Shown in pieces: positions 50,034 through 62,049 of a stretch of 64,000 bases of DNA. Under the pieces are notes generated by a model that made no database searches, had not been told where the DNA came from, and saw only the letters and a program-made list of their open reading frames with translations. The translations under genes were made by a program, and so were the position numbers. Origin of the DNA: Charina bottae (taxonomy: Eukaryota > Chordata > Lepidosauria > Squamata > Charinaidae); the NCBI GenBank assembly GCA_023362775.1, contig JALMGJ010000014.1, positions 124,001 through 188,000 of the forward strand, written 5' to 3'. The first letter of the stretch is position 1. Each line of letters begins with the position of its first letter.

Positions 50034-50294
50034 ACTGGAGGTGAGAAACAAGACAAGTTACAACCACAATATAACAATAAAAGAAAAGCCAAATAGCAAA
50101 CAACCATCTGGGGAATATAAAAATTAAACAGTCGTAACATTCCCTTATGCATGATTAGAGAAAGGTCCCTTTAAGTTCTCCTCAACTTGAGAAAAGGAAT
50201 CTTCTTGGATCTGCGCACCCTGCATTAATAACTGATCTTGCTTCAAGGGCCATTTGATTGAATTTCTGAACTGATTCAGCTTTCTGAATTAAAT

Positions 50295-50612
50295 CGGCAT
50301 GTTTATTTTATTTATTTATTTATTTATTATTTCAATTTATTCCCCGCCCATCTCCCTTGCAAGGGACTCTGGGCGGGTTACAACAATTGAAAGTTTAAAA
50401 ACTATAAAAATATCCTCTAAAAATACAATAATAAATAATACTATACAGTAATAAATTATCTAAATCCAAGATGGATTGGAGACCGTGGTGTAGATTGTAT
50501 TCCTACGGGGCCAGCCAACCCCAGGAGGCACTGCCACCTCTGTCATCCCAGGCTCGATGGCAGAGCCAGGTCTTGAGGGCCTTCCGGAAATGTTGATTCA
50601 AACTGTCCAGCT
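50295..50612 (-). mobile_element. CR1/L2-type LINE 3' end (antisense)
   Basis: (TTTA)n, then TTCAATTTATTCCCCGCCC, CATCTCCCTTGCAAGGGAC and TCTGGGCGGGTTACAACAAT, then 3' UTR with 'ctgccacctctgtcatcccaggctcgatgg' and 'gagggccttccggaaatg'. Near identical at its end to 22413-22600. Confidence 0.75.
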
Positions 50613-50964
50613 GAATGCCCCCAAATTAATTCCAGATGCTTCTGTGCATGCACAGAAATGCCTTTTTTCATAAGCTCAGAAATTCAAAAGGAATGACTTG
50701 ACTCAAACATCCAAATCATGATCCACACAGATGTCTAGCTCCATAGCTCCAAAGCTGATGCTCTTTGGAAGCTCACTGGCCTGACAGAAACACAAGGACC
50801 CCTCCCTGTGAGTTGTGTCCCACATATCACTTTCTCTGAGTCCCTAGTTCAATGAAGTAAAACCCAAGGCTTCCTTCCTAGAGAATCAAACCTTTGCCCA
50901 TTGTTGGCCATGACAGGAGGCGTCCCTCAGGGACTCAGGCAGGGTCCTCTTCCATAATGGGTCT
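50613..50964. other. Unique non-coding sequence
   Basis: Nothing recognised. Confidence 0.45.
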
Positions 50965-50972
50965 ATGTAGAC

Positions 50973-51113
50973 CAGTGTTTCTCAACCAGTCAACCTTGGC
51001 CACTTTAAGATGGGTGGACTTCAACTCCCAGAATTCCCCAGCCGCATGCTGGCTGGGGAATTCTGGGAGCTGTAGCCCACCCATCTTAAAGTTCCTGAGG
51101 TTGAGAAACACTG
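50973..51113. mobile_element. Fold-back hAT MITE, imperfect TSD
   Basis: Ends CAGTGTTTCTCAACC at both termini. Arms as at 48429, but the left arm has a ~7-bp duplication (CAACCAGTCAACC) and the arms have several mismatches. Flanks ATGTAGAC (50965-50972) and ATGTACAG (51114-51121) match at 6 of 8. Confidence 0.8.
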
Positions 51114-51194
51114 ATGTACAGCAGGTATACCCAAATTTAAATGTAGCATCCTCTAAAAGTTGCCACTGAACTGCAAGTTTTAATTTTAAAACAC

Positions 51195-51271
51195 ATTCAA
51201 ACAGAGTCCCCCATTGGGGGAGATGGGCAGTGATACATTTGAATTATAAATAAATAAATAAATAAATAAAA
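51195..51271 (+). mobile_element. CR1/L2-type LINE 3' end with (AAAT)n tail
   Basis: CAGAGTCCCCCATTGGGGG, AGATGGGCAGTGATACATTTG, then (AAAT)7. Sense orientation. Confidence 0.6.
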
Positions 51272-51605
51272 ATATTTTTAATGTGGTGGGAAGGAGAAAC
51301 AGTCATACTATGGAGAGAAATCCTATTAATCATTTTAATGTAAAAAACTACTCCACCCCCCAACTTCTTGAGAGCCAGCCACTGATATGCCCCTCCAAAG
51401 GCAATGCCCATCTTGGTTGCTGGCGTACAAAGAAGGGGTTAGTCCTATTTCGGCCAGGAAGTTCTGGGAAGCAGATGGGGAGGGGCAACTTCCACTTCAG
51501 TCTTTCCTCCCCAGAGACTTTGCCTCCAGTTCCACATTATAGTCCTTGCCTCTCTTCCGTGATAGCATGTTTGCTGATTAGAGGGAGAGGCAGGAGGGTC
51601 TTCAG
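51272..51605. other. Unique non-coding sequence
   Basis: No exon or repeat recognised. Confidence 0.45.
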
Positions 51606-51716
51606 GGGGGTGTCAAAAAAGTCAAAATGTTTTTATGCCAGTTGCATCACACAGGGCTTCAATCACTTGGTTGTGGCCACCATCTTGACTTTTTCACACA
51701 CACACACACACACACA
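51606..51716. mobile_element. TIR MITE with (CA)11 at its right end
   Basis: The left end 'ggggggtgtcaaaaaagtcaaaatg' is the inverse of 'catcttgactttttcacac', but the last bases of the right TIR are replaced by a (CA)11 array (51695-51716). Same family as 40820 and 61028. Confidence 0.6.
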
Positions 51717-52877
51717 GAGTCCCCCACGGAAATCCCTGGGGAGGGAGGTTTTCTTTCCTGGAAATCGGCTCCACCCTTGAAATTCCTGGCACCCACTTTT
51801 CCTAAGTGGTCTGCACAAAACTTCCCTTCTCCCAAGAAGACGTCCCCCCTTCCCCCCTCCGTCTGTCTCCTAGCAGCATGAAATAGCCCAGCAGCTTTTG
51901 CAAGCTCAGACAGAATCACCATGTGAGAAAAGCGAGAACCCAGCTGGTATTTAATGGCAATCTTTCCTTATTTAAGCACCAACAGTGTATAAATGTCAGA
52001 TCCTACCATGGTCTGCCTTTGGTTCGATCAAATAAAAGGGACTTTGAGTCAAACGGCTTAACTTAAGGAGCTACATTTCATAACCTTTGTCAACAACTAA
52101 TTCCGCTCTGAGCGTGGGGGCAAAGAAGGGAAGGCAGCAGAAGAAGCCAGGATGCGTCCCCCGAATTCTACCCACTCCCAAATACCTGGATTCGTCTAAT
52201 ATTCCGTAAAGGAATTCCATAAGCCTGCTTAGATGTTGCCTCATGAACTTGTTCTCATCCACATGTGCAGCTGTATGAGAAGATGCCATCCTGGGAGAGC
52301 AGACTTGCCTGTCAGGATGGTTTCCAATGCAGTGAGGAAGATGCTCCTTCAGAGGAGATAGGCTACTTGGAGTTCTCTCTAGGTATCGAAGCCAGGCAAC
52401 TTCAGATGAAGCTGAGATGGATTGCAGAATCATTCTCATCCACTGACCGTCTGCCCTCATCTTCCCTCTTCTTTTGCAGTTAATTATTCCTCTTTCAGCT
52501 CTTAAGAGGTTGGCAAGATTAAGCCCTTGGCCCAATTTGTGGCCAAGGATTAGATCAGCCCCTCTCGCTGTTTTAGAAGGACTTCAGGTTTCTTTGCAGT
52601 CAGAGGCTCCATTAATGTGGGGCTATATTTCATTTGGGATGAATGGGCTACGGAGTTAGGCTCCCATACATACCAGTGATAGCTCTCCAGAAAAAATGAG
52701 AAAGAAAGAATGAGAAAGAACCTCTGGCACATAAAATCCTTCTGGGGTTTGCCCACTCCTGCTCCAGGCAATTCTAGATCATTTTTCTGGGTTCTTGAAA
52801 GGTATCTGCAGGCCTCCTCCAGAAGACAATCCAATCTTACTATAACTTTTAGTTTTCTCAGTGCTTTTGAGTTTACC
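51717..52877. other. Unique non-coding sequence
   Basis: No supported exon. The minus-strand frame 52071-52535 is without signature. Confidence 0.4.
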
Positions 52878-52885
52878 CTTTAGAG

Positions 52886-53199
52886 CAGCCTTTCTCAACC
52901 TTTTGACCCTGGAAGAACCCTTGAAATATTTTCCAGGCCTCGGGGAACCCCTGCACATTCAGGCTCAAATGTAGGCCAGAAGTTCCAAAATTATTACAGT
53001 ATATTTGTTTCATGGGTAGGCCTGTATATATGTATTAACAGTGTTCTTGAACTAAAAATAGAGAATGAAACTTACCTCTTTAATGTGAAGTTGCCCGAAT
53101 TTGAAATAATTTTTTAAATAAATTGTGATCTCCCAGGGAAACCCTAGTGACCTCTCACGAAACCCGAGGGCTCCACAGAACCCTGGTTGAGAAACCCTG
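52886..53199. mobile_element. hAT-type MITE, 314 bp, 8-bp TSD
   Basis: Termini CAGCCTTTCTCAACCTTTTG and (reverse complement) CAGGGTTTCTCAACCAGGG; perfect duplications CTTTAGAG at 52878-52885 and 53200-53207. Its ends share TTTCTCAACC with the fold-back MITEs, but the interior is different and AT-rich, with no transposase. Confidence 0.9.
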
Positions 53200-53207
53200 C
53201 TTTAGAG

Positions 53208-54212
53208 ACAGGTAGGCATAGTAATAATGGCCCTGGTTCATAACTTTGAAAGAATACAACAGCAACCCACCCCCCTTTCAACATAATCACATGGAGAATT
53301 GCAACAAGAATGCCCATCAAAAGTGCACAGCACAAAGATACGTATGCCCCAGTTTGGGGCATTTATTTTAAGATTTTTAACCAACACTAGAATTCAGGAA
53401 CTGTGGAATGGAGGGCAGAGCAGGGAAGGAAAGGACAGATAAGCCGCTCCCGTCTAGCTTGTGCACCAGAAATGTGGAAAATAGCCTGGCTAAAGCAGGG
53501 CATTCTGCTCTGGAGGACTGGCATGCTGGTCATTTCATCAGGCTGGGAAGACCAAATAAGGACATTTCATCCTGTTTCAAGTATGTGGAACACACCTGTG
53601 GGCTTTTTTACTTATCTAAAAGCATAAGGCCGTTTTAAATAAATGGAAGATAAAGTGATGGGTGCCTTGACATCATCATGCAATTAATACACATTACATA
53701 ATTTCTTTCCTTTGTCATGACACACATGGTGTCATCATAGCCTATGAGGTTATCACGTTGCTCTTGCTGGACAAGGCATGATAGCTTAGAAAATACATTG
53801 CGGGGGGGGGGGGGGGACACGAGAATTTTGTTTTGGTTGCATTTTAAACATCTGCCCTAAATCTAAGAGTGCATTTGCAGAAGAAGCCTCCAGGTTGGGC
53901 CGACTCTTCCATGTACAAGCTGGGAGGGAAGAAGGAGCAAGAATCTCCTGGGGTCTGCTAGTAGTAGAAAACTGATTTCCAGCACTGCCAAACAGTCTTT
54001 CTTGAAAACCCAGCTTCCCACCATCACCTCGGCCCCGAGAGGCTCCGTGGTAATTAATTTGGATGTATCTTGGTGTCAGAAACCAGAATAAGCCTGCTGT
54101 TTGGCTAATCATGCATATCAGTTATGCCTCAGCAGGGGATGCTGTGAGAAGCATCTTGCTTCTCCTCCTCTTCCAATTTCAGTCTCATCCCTGTTGCGTT
54201 TGAGAGAAACCA
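53208..54212. other. Unique non-coding sequence with poly-G
   Basis: A G-run lies at about 53802-53815. No gene. Confidence 0.45.
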
Positions 54213-54213
54213 A

Positions 54214-54214
54214 T

Positions 54215-54245
<31 letters not shown>

Positions 54246-54302
54246 CGTCCGTCCGTCCGTCCGTCCATCCATCCATCCATCCATCCATCCATCCATCCAT
54301 CC

Positions 54303-54336
<34 letters not shown>

Positions 54337-54395
54337 ATTTCTTTATCAAATTTATCACCACCCAACTCCCCCACGGGAGAGTACCTGAAAAGCAT
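54214..54395 (-). repeat. (TGTC)7(CGTC)6(CATC)10(TATC)7 array joined to LINE 3' end
   Basis: Four perfect blocks: TGTC 54214-54241, CGTC 54242-54265, CATC 54266-54305, TATC 54306-54333. Then 'tttctttatcaaatttatcaccacccaactcccccacgggaga', an antisense CR1/L2-type terminus. Adjacent blocks differ by a single transition. Confidence 0.93.
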
Positions 54396-57300
54396 CGGTT
54401 AGACCCCTGCGTTCTCTTCTAGTTTGGGGTACCCCTGTTTAAGAAGGATTCAGACGAACTGGATTAGGCTCCGAGAAGGTTAACAGTGAAGGGTGATCAG
54501 GAGAGCGAGGAAAGACTCCCTGAAGGAAGGTTGGGCCTTGAGAAAAGGTGACTAAAGAATGACAGCTGTTCTCCATGATCTGAAGGCTGGTCACCTCGTA
54601 GAAACCAAGATCTGTTTTCTATGGTTCTCAAGCGCAGGGTCCTGAATAATGGTTCCAGGAAGGCAGGTTCCAGTTGTACGTTAGGAAAAGGTTCCTCACC
54701 ATAGGAGCAGTCTGAGAGCGACTCTCTGAGCCAGACAGTCCCAATCATTGGATGCGTCTAAGCAGAGGGTGGGCAGTCGTCCGTCTGGGATGCTTCAATT
54801 TCGAACTCTGCATCCCGCAGGAGGACAGACTGGAAGGTGTCCCTGGACAACTAATTTTATGATGCAGTGACATTCGCAACACCATCGAACCCCCCACCCC
54901 CAAAGCCAGATAATCCCACCCCTGCCATCTCCAGGCACTCAGCGCAGGCCACCGCTGGCTACCCGGTGGTCCTCCTCCCCATTCATTCCTGCCCTATGCT
55001 GGGTCGGAGGTGAGAAGTTGCCAATGGGCTGGGATGGAGAAGCAGCCCCGGTGCTGGACTCCTTGGGGCTCGTGTGCCCAGAGAGCCACTCACACGCACC
55101 CAAGGCAGGCCAGCGTGGAAAGGGAGCAAGGATCTGCTGAGGAACGACCATCTCTGCAAGCTGAGCTGCCACAGAGATTAACGTCATCAGCCGTTACAAT
55201 TATATGCCCCATTGCGACTTTCTTTGTCCTGGGACTAGTTGGGAATCATTCGGAAGGGAAGACGGGGGTGGGGGGGTGCGATGACTGGAGGTTGGAGGAG
55301 GGGGGGCTTGAGACAGGGACCATGGGACCCCCTTTAGTTGGGAAGAGCCATGATCGGAGTCCTGTGCTAAGAATCAGTGTAGAGCTGAACTCATAATCCC
55401 ACCTCTCATTCTGCGACCTTGGGCCGTCATCCGCGGCTGGCGGGTTATGTCATCCCTCCAGCTCTCTTCCTGTTGCAGAAACTCCCCTCTTCAAAAGTCG
55501 CTGACTCAGCTATTGCCGGAAGCACTATGTGCTCGTGATGCCTGCTTCATTATCCTGGGGGGGGGGGGAGGTGTCCCTGGAAAACCTCTGGCTCATGTAT
55601 AAGGTGCTGTTCTTTCTAAACGAGGAGGCGCATCCACCTGTGGTCTCTTGGCCTGGCCTGTCTCGGCAGGATGGATCCAACAGGAAGAGAAGTCCGTCCC
55701 AAACACTTTGAGTTGTCTCCTACTGGGTAGCAAGTGAGGCTAACTAACTCCCCCAAGAAGGGAAGGGGGAAAGGGCTCCCTCACTTTCCCCTCTCCCCAT
55801 CCAAAGCAGCACCGCTCTTTGCAGCTGCACAGAGTTGAAGCCGGCCAGGGCTGGGCGTGGAGAACGGGATCAAGCAGCTGTCCCCTCGAGCTGGCCTCTG
55901 GGAATTTTGTCAGCGTTCCCCAGCAGGAGGTGCCATGAGCTGGCAAGGAAAGCAGACCCCAGTGGCACGATTCTTGCTTTGTCTGTGGAGGGATCAAGCT
56001 TCCATCCCTGCTGGTACAAAGCTGCGTTTTGGGTTGTGGTGAGAGGGCTCAGGAACATGGACCACAAAGCCCTCTGAGCTGCAGGGCCTGCTCAGGACAT
56101 GGGAGACGTGTGGGGTTGGGTCCGCCGATGGCAGAACAGTGGGGAAGAGGGAGAAGGCGGTAGAGGAATTCGTTTAGGAGTTTTGACTGCTCATCACATG
56201 TAACTGAGACTACGGCTGACTGAGGGCTACTTCTACCGTTCCTTGTTCAAGTGGAAACGCGTTCCAGGTCAAAGACAGAACCGTTTCCCCGTATTGCGTC
56301 TCCATGATTATGGACATTTTCAGCACAATCCCTCCAATATTTGGCCTTTGTGGCTTGGGGGAGCTTGTGACCCAGTAAGAATTGGGAACGAAAGCCAACA
56401 TTGAAAGTGGCAGAAGTAAAGCTCAACCCTTCAGACCAGCGTAACTTCACCTGCCTGCTCTTTCTCCATTGGTCAGTTGCTACCCATCTTTCTCCCCATT
56501 TTCCATCTCCTTGGCAACCATTGCCTGGAGGGGTGAACATTCTTTGAACCCTCCTTTTCATCCAGGTGAGCTTTCCCGCAGCTGCCTCAAGGTTTGGGAG
56601 CTTGATCAAGGGAGCCTGAAACCAACCAGGTTACAGAGTCCTGGAATATCCAGCAGAGATAAACAATTCGGTTTTCCATTCCTTTTTTTCTTTCAGTTTA
56701 TTGGTCTCTGTTGCACGCTGTTATTCCTCCATTCCGGTTTAATTCTATGAATTTCTGAAAGTAATTTCAGGTTTGGGTCATAAACAGTTTGCTGCAGCGT
56801 TAATTTAATTAGCATTTTGTGCGTGCGTTGGGTGTTGGGAACACAGATTGGTAAAGCGCTGGGGTGGGTGGGGAAAATGCTGTTTTGATTTCATCGCAGG
56901 TAAGGCGTCTGTGTTCTCCTACTGATCACAATCGGATTAGTAGTGCAGGTGACTAAAAAGAGCCTTGGCAGAATCATACAGAAAATCACATGAATATTGC
57001 TTGTCCCGCAGTGTTTGCAGTCCATGCGTTTATTGGGAGAAAAGACGTTGGTGCCACTAAATGTGGCATTAAACTCTATGGGCTCAAGCCACCTGGGTAA
57101 CATTCTGAAATGAAAAAAGAAAACAGGGAGGACTCTAATATTCGGTTCCCGTTTTGGAAGTGAAGCTGACTAATTTAGAGTCACATCGAGAGCATTTTAG
57201 GAGACATCTCTTCCCTAACATTTGGCTTTGACCTGCGGAGGGAACACCGTCTATTTTTCCTTGCTGCTCATAAGTACCCTCAGCATTTCTGAGGACAATC

Positions 57301-58402
57301 GGCTCACACTTTTGGATCTGCGAGGAGGGAGAGGAAAACTGCCCCCTCCCAAGCCAGCCACGTCTTAAGCTGCTGCAAGATGGAGCCACTTTCTGCACCA
57401 GAGACATAAACAGGAGGAATCTCCTCTCTCTGCATTGCACTGAAGCGCCTGCCTGCGCGTGCATTTGACCACCTAGCCTCGCTGAATCCACCCTGGCAGG
57501 CGTCAGCTTTCCAAGTGTTCCGTCCCGCAACGAGAGTTGCTTTTAACAGAGACGAAGGGGGTTAGATTTGGGCAGCAGGAGAACAGAGGCCATTCCTCCA
57601 GTGGGCTTCTGCCTAATTCTTTGGGGCACCAGACCCCCGGCCCGAACACCGGGGCGTTCCAGCAATGCATCTGCCGATCAAGTATGCACCAAAGTTCATA
57701 TGTCTGGCGAGATGAGTTAGTCTTGCTGTTTCTGGAAATAACTTGCACCCCAACGTACGCCCCCCCCCCCATGGATGTACTGATGATTGGCATTTGAACA
57801 AAGCTGCCTCCTACTAAAATAGATCTAACCAAGCTGGCCATCTGTTTAAAGGCAAATGAACAACGTTGGAAACCACTCCTGGTGCCCGGCCTCTTCGCTT
57901 CCCACGGCTCCTCCGGTTCCTTCTGCAGCTCTCCCAGAAGGCGAGCTTTGGAAAGGAGGCACATGGGCTTTGTGCCACCCTGGCACCTGGATTCTCGAGC
58001 TCCCAGATGTGGAGTTGGGGGGGAGGCAGGGGGGTACAGCCCCTCTTGACCTCTGTGCTCCAAGGGCAAAGCAAGTGCAGCCCCTTCACTCGGCGTTCGG
58101 TCCCCCCCCTCCCGCCCTCAGAGCACTGAATCATCAGAGCTAACATTTAATTAATTGGTGACACTTTGACAGGTTGCATGGAGATTAGGAACTCTGTCAT
58201 TGAAAACACAATTGAGCAAAGCTTTTGGAAGTTATCAGCAGTTAACACTTATACACCACACAATTTCTAAAAGGTGCCATATCGTTTGTTCCCTGACAGA
58301 ATCACACAAAAGCACTTCAGAGGCCCCTCATTATTAACTGTAGAATTTGATATTTGCAAATGTTTTGCTATCTTTATGATCTTCCTTCCCCCACCTTTTA
58401 AA
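54396..58402. other. Long unique stretch without a supported gene
   Basis: About 4 kb with few recognisable repeats: G-runs near 55558-55569 and a C-run near 57762-57771. It is moderately GC-rich with scattered CpGs (e.g. 57430-57530), and frames up to 188 codons (minus 57503-58069) show no domain. 56760-57060 and 58130-58300 are non-repetitive and could be conserved non-coding DNA. Confidence 0.4.
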
Positions 58403-58432
58403 ATGCACACATGCGCGCGCGCACACACACAC
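58403..58432. repeat. 30-bp alternating purine-pyrimidine tract (Z-DNA prone)
   Basis: ATGCACACATGCGCGCGCGC followed by (AC)n, strictly alternating and containing five consecutive GC steps, the strongest Z-forming dinucleotide. Confidence 0.8.
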
Positions 58433-59080
58433 CCGTGCTACATAAGTGTGCTTCATTCTTTGCTGAAAAGAGAGGTGAAACTTAGTTTACATATCCCGGT
58501 TCCTAAGTGCTCATAAATACCTTGATTTCTTACCGCTTGGTGATTCTCAGTTGTCTGCACTGACTTCACTGCGAAGGATGTGTCTGAGATATCATTATCT
58601 GTCTGTTTGACCAAACCAAAGACATTTCTGTTGAAACTTCACTTCCCAAACAGTAACTCTGCAAGCCCCCAGCCAGGGCACAAACTCAAGATCACTTGCT
58701 GGATCCTCTCCAGTATCTTGGAAGGTTCTTCAGCCACTGACAGTCTTAATTTCCATGACTTTGTCAACCCCCATCAGAATGCAGAGATTCTGCTGGGTCA
58801 CAAGCCTTGAGACTCCAATTACAGACATACTTCTTCCAAAAGCCTGGCTAGAAGTGACTCTTCTCATCCTCTTTGATTCTTAAACCGAGCAGCAAAAGAT
58901 CAGCCTCAGCTTTTTCCTATTTTTTTTTAAGAATAAGTACATTCTACTTACTCCCACGTTGGTTAAGGTGGAGGAAAATGCTAAAAAATACACGAGTTCT
59001 AAATTATTCAGCAATTCTTCCCCCGAGCCCTTTGGGAACTCTTTCCCCCTGAAGTTTGCAACAATTCCTTATTTATTCTG
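58433..59080. other. Unique non-coding sequence
   Basis: No gene or repeat recognised. Confidence 0.45.
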
Positions 59081-59084
59081 TAGT

Positions 59085-59200
59085 GTTATTTATTTACTAT
59101 TTCATTTATTCACTAATATTTCTATCTCACTCTGTTCCTCATGGCTCAGAGTCACATGCACAGAAGAAAACAGAAGATTAAAAATAACAATGCTCAACAG
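59085..59200 (-). mobile_element. CR1/L2-type LINE 3' end (antisense, decayed)
   Basis: 'gttatttatttactatttcatttattcac', 'atttctatctcactctgttcctcatggctcagagtcac' and an A-rich stretch match the usual terminus with many changes. Confidence 0.45.
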
Positions 59201-60115
59201 TATGCATTAGAACAGAACACCTGGGGGTTAAAAAAAACAAGGGATGGCATCACATCTGCCACCCTGCAATCAAAGCCATGCCCCTTTTGACCTGTGCTCC
59301 CTGTGTAAAAAAGAGTATGGCTTTAGTAGTGTGATCATGGTCATTGCCTTGAATTTTTTAATCCCACTCTGATCAACATGTTGGATTATTAACAACACAT
59401 ACAAACTTCCTGGTGGTGTGGCAAGTGCAACAGGTGTCCTTCAACCTGCTACCTGTTTGACTCCTTTGCATTTCTACCAACAGAGTAGCAATTGCTCTGT
59501 CCTTCTCCTTTGGGTATCTTTAACGTTCAGTGAGGACAAATACACTGAACACCACACATAGGTGAGAATTGCTCATAAAGAGAAGTTTTGGTTTTAAAAT
59601 GAAAGACCACCTTGGCAGTATTCTGAAGCTGAGATGGAATATTTGGAAGTACTAGAAATTGGCCAACTTTTTAACTGTTGCTAGTCAACAGCTGAAACAT
59701 TTGCATCTCTACTTGTAGGGTGGGGTAGTCCTCCTGGCATCTTTCAGTTTGCATCTAACAGGGATCCTGAGCAGCTGCTGACTGTTGAATCTTTAAGATC
59801 TGTGCATCTGAAACTCTGATCAGTGGATCAGTCTTCCCGGTATGTTAATATGTTAGTTAGGATCTCCCCCAAATGGAGCTTAGCTCCTGGTGGTTTCATG
59901 GACATCCACCTAGTTTTCACAGCTGCAATAGAGAGTAGCATGTAAAGGCTGAAGCAACGTGGAAGCAGGCTATCTACAAGAATGCTTCTAGTTGTAGTGG
60001 CTGCCCATAGGCAGCTCAGTTCTTCAGGAGGACAGGCTACAGATGGTAAATGGAAACTGGGCAAAGACGGTGGTGGTCCCTGTCCTGCCAGATTCGCTCC
60101 TCCCAATGTTAGCAT
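59201..60115. other. Unique non-coding sequence
   Basis: No exon recognised. Confidence 0.45.
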
Positions 60116-60119
60116 GTTC

Positions 60120-60325
60120 TAGGCTTCTTTTAAGGTCTATCTTCTTATGTCACCCTTCCCCGGCCCTGGCTTCTTGCCAGCATATATCTTTTTAAAGTAT
60201 CCCTTTGCCTTTGATTCTCTTTGCATTGCAAAATACTGTTTTATTATTGTAAATTGCTTTGGTGTGGTTGGTAATGAGAAGTGCTATACAAATGCTTCTA
60301 TCAAATAAATAAGGAAATAATAATT
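60120..60325 (+). mobile_element. CR1/L2-type LINE 3' end
   Basis: 'ttttattattgtaaattgctttggtgtgg' and 'gagaagtgctatacaaatgcttctatcaaataaataa' form a sense LINE terminus of the 'TTGTAAACCGC...GTATAYAAAT' type. Confidence 0.5.
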
Positions 60326-61025
60326 TTATTTCCTGCCGTTTGGATCATTTGATCTACAATTTCTCACTGACTGAACCAGCTCTTCTTTAAAGAGCGAAGC
60401 TCCTTAGAAGTTTTCAGTAGGTCTGGGGATAAGGGCTTAGTGTAATTTGAGAAACATAAAAATTACATACAATTGTTATCTGGGTATAAAATCCTTTGTT
60501 TCATGGAATGCCTGTCTCTTCATATGCCAGCTACCTTGACAATTCAACAAGAGCTTGGAGTTGAGATGCAATTAGATTGCTAAAGAAATGTGAAAATCAG
60601 AACAATTTCTTAATTCAAGAGAAAGTTAGGAGTTGTCTTGGTAAGAGGACAATTTTAGAGGAAGATTGGTCATGCATCAATCTATTATTTATGCAATATT
60701 TTGAAAGGCCAGTTGAATGAGCGAATGTGACCATAGACGGGCTGGAAGCCACCTTAAGCTTTAGTGGGAAGAGGAAAGGGACCTCTAGCCATTCTTGGTG
60801 AAGCAGGTTCATCTGGTGAGGGCACCGCAGAGTCCTGGCCACGGCCTCAGTCTGGGAAACCAGAGGAATTCAGCTCCGCGAGTGACCCAGGGAGCATAGC
60901 TTCTCCTGGGGGGGAGGGGTTGGGCATAATCCCATTCTGAGAAGAAGGAGCAGAGATATGCTTCCCAATCTGATCAACTGGCCTGGGATTTCTACTTGGC
61001 GTGGCATGTATTTTCTACATGTCTT
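60326..61025. other. Unique sequence; possible CNE at 60340-60700
   Basis: No exon. AT-rich, non-repetitive sequence at 60340-60700 may be conserved regulatory DNA; untested. Confidence 0.3.
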
Positions 61026-61027
61026 CA

Positions 61028-61166
61028 GGGAGCATCAAAAAAGCCAAGATGTCGGCCAGGCTACGCGATTGCAGCCCCACCCTGCTTTACGTGCGATGCG
61101 CATAAAAGAGGAGTCGGGCTTCCATCACGCAGCTGCCATTGCCATCTTGACTTTTTTGATGCTCCC
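61028..61166. mobile_element. Short TIR MITE, 139 bp
   Basis: Inverted ends GGGAGCATCAAAAAAGCCAA (61028 on) and, as reverse complement of 61143-61166, GGGAGCATCAAAAAAGTCAA; 23 of 24 positions agree. The middle is CpG-rich with no ORF. Best-preserved copy of the family also at 40820 and 51606. No clear target duplication. Confidence 0.7.
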
Positions 61167-61416
61167 TGGCTTCCAAAAATGTGTTGCGATGCTTACAGAC
61201 CAAGAAAGGGCACTAAATGACAGAGCTAAGAAATCCTGTCAAGTTGGAGGGTAGGGGCCAGCCCCAAAGTTGTGTGCAGCCACCCGTTATGAGCCATCAG
61301 GAGAAGGGCACAAACAGTGGCATGTGTGTTAGGTGAGTTGCAGGGGTGTCCATAGGACACGGTCCCCATCCCGCAGACCCCCCTGGCCAACTGAAGGTTT
61401 GTAAAAGGGATCACAC
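61167..61416. other. Unique non-coding sequence
   Basis: Short interval between two MITEs; nothing recognised. Confidence 0.45.
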
Positions 61417-61418
61417 TA

Positions 61419-61808
61419 CAGGTAGTCCTCGCTTAACAACCATTTGTTTAGTGACAGTTCAGACTTACGACGGTGCTGAAAAGCCTAACTTACCACCGGT
61501 CCTCACACTTATGACCATCATAGCATCCCCGCAGTCATGTGATCATAATTTGGGCGCTTGGCAATCGGTTCGCATTTATGACTGTCACAGCTTCCTGTGG
61601 TCATTGATTGCCATTTGTGACCTTCCCAACCGGCTTCTGGCAAGCAAAATCAATGGGCAACCACGTGGTTTGCTTAATGCCTGCAGTGATTCACTTAATG
61701 ACCATCGCAAAAAAAAGTTGTAAAATTGGGTCAGATTCACTTAATGACCGCCTCACTTCGCAACCAAAATTCTGGTCCCAATTGTGGTCATTAAGGGAGG
61801 ACTACCTG
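61419..61808. mobile_element. Tigger/pogo-like MITE, TA target site
   Basis: A 390-bp element: CAGGTAGTCCTCGCTTAACA at the left end, CAGGTAGTCCTCCCTTAATG (reverse complement) at the right, flanked by TA at 61417-61418 and 61809-61810. The interior repeats 'attcacttaatgacc' and shares phrases with 4126-4470. No transposase. Confidence 0.85.
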
Positions 61809-61811
61809 TAT

Positions 61812-62035
61812 TCATTGTTTGTTGATCAGGTTTACATCCTGCCTTTGGCACCACCATACATGGTGCCCCCCCTCTTGTGTTTCCCCACAACAGCCCTGTG
61901 AGGTGGGTTGGGCTGAGAGAGATTAAGACTGGCCCAAAGTCACTCCAGGAGCATCCATGGCTGGGGGTGGGCTAGAATTGGGGTCTCCCTGGTCCTCATT
62001 ATCCAACATCTTGACCCTGCACCGAACTGCCTCTC
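61812..62035 (-). mobile_element. CR1/L2-like 3' end with MIR-like tail (antisense)
   Basis: 'tttacatcctgcctttggcacc', 'ccacaacagccctgtgaggtgggttgggctgagagaga', 'gactggcccaaagtcactcc' and 'ccaacatcttgaccctgcaccg' follow a widespread amniote repeat I recall as a LINE 3' end with a MIR-like segment. It starts two bases after the Tigger MITE's target site. Confidence 0.5.
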
Positions 62036-62049
62036 AAAAATTATTCTGG

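Noticed and set aside
56895..56910. GCAG|GTAAGG as an exon boundary
   Set aside because: The string looks like a splice donor, but no open exon with an acceptor ends there; probably chance.
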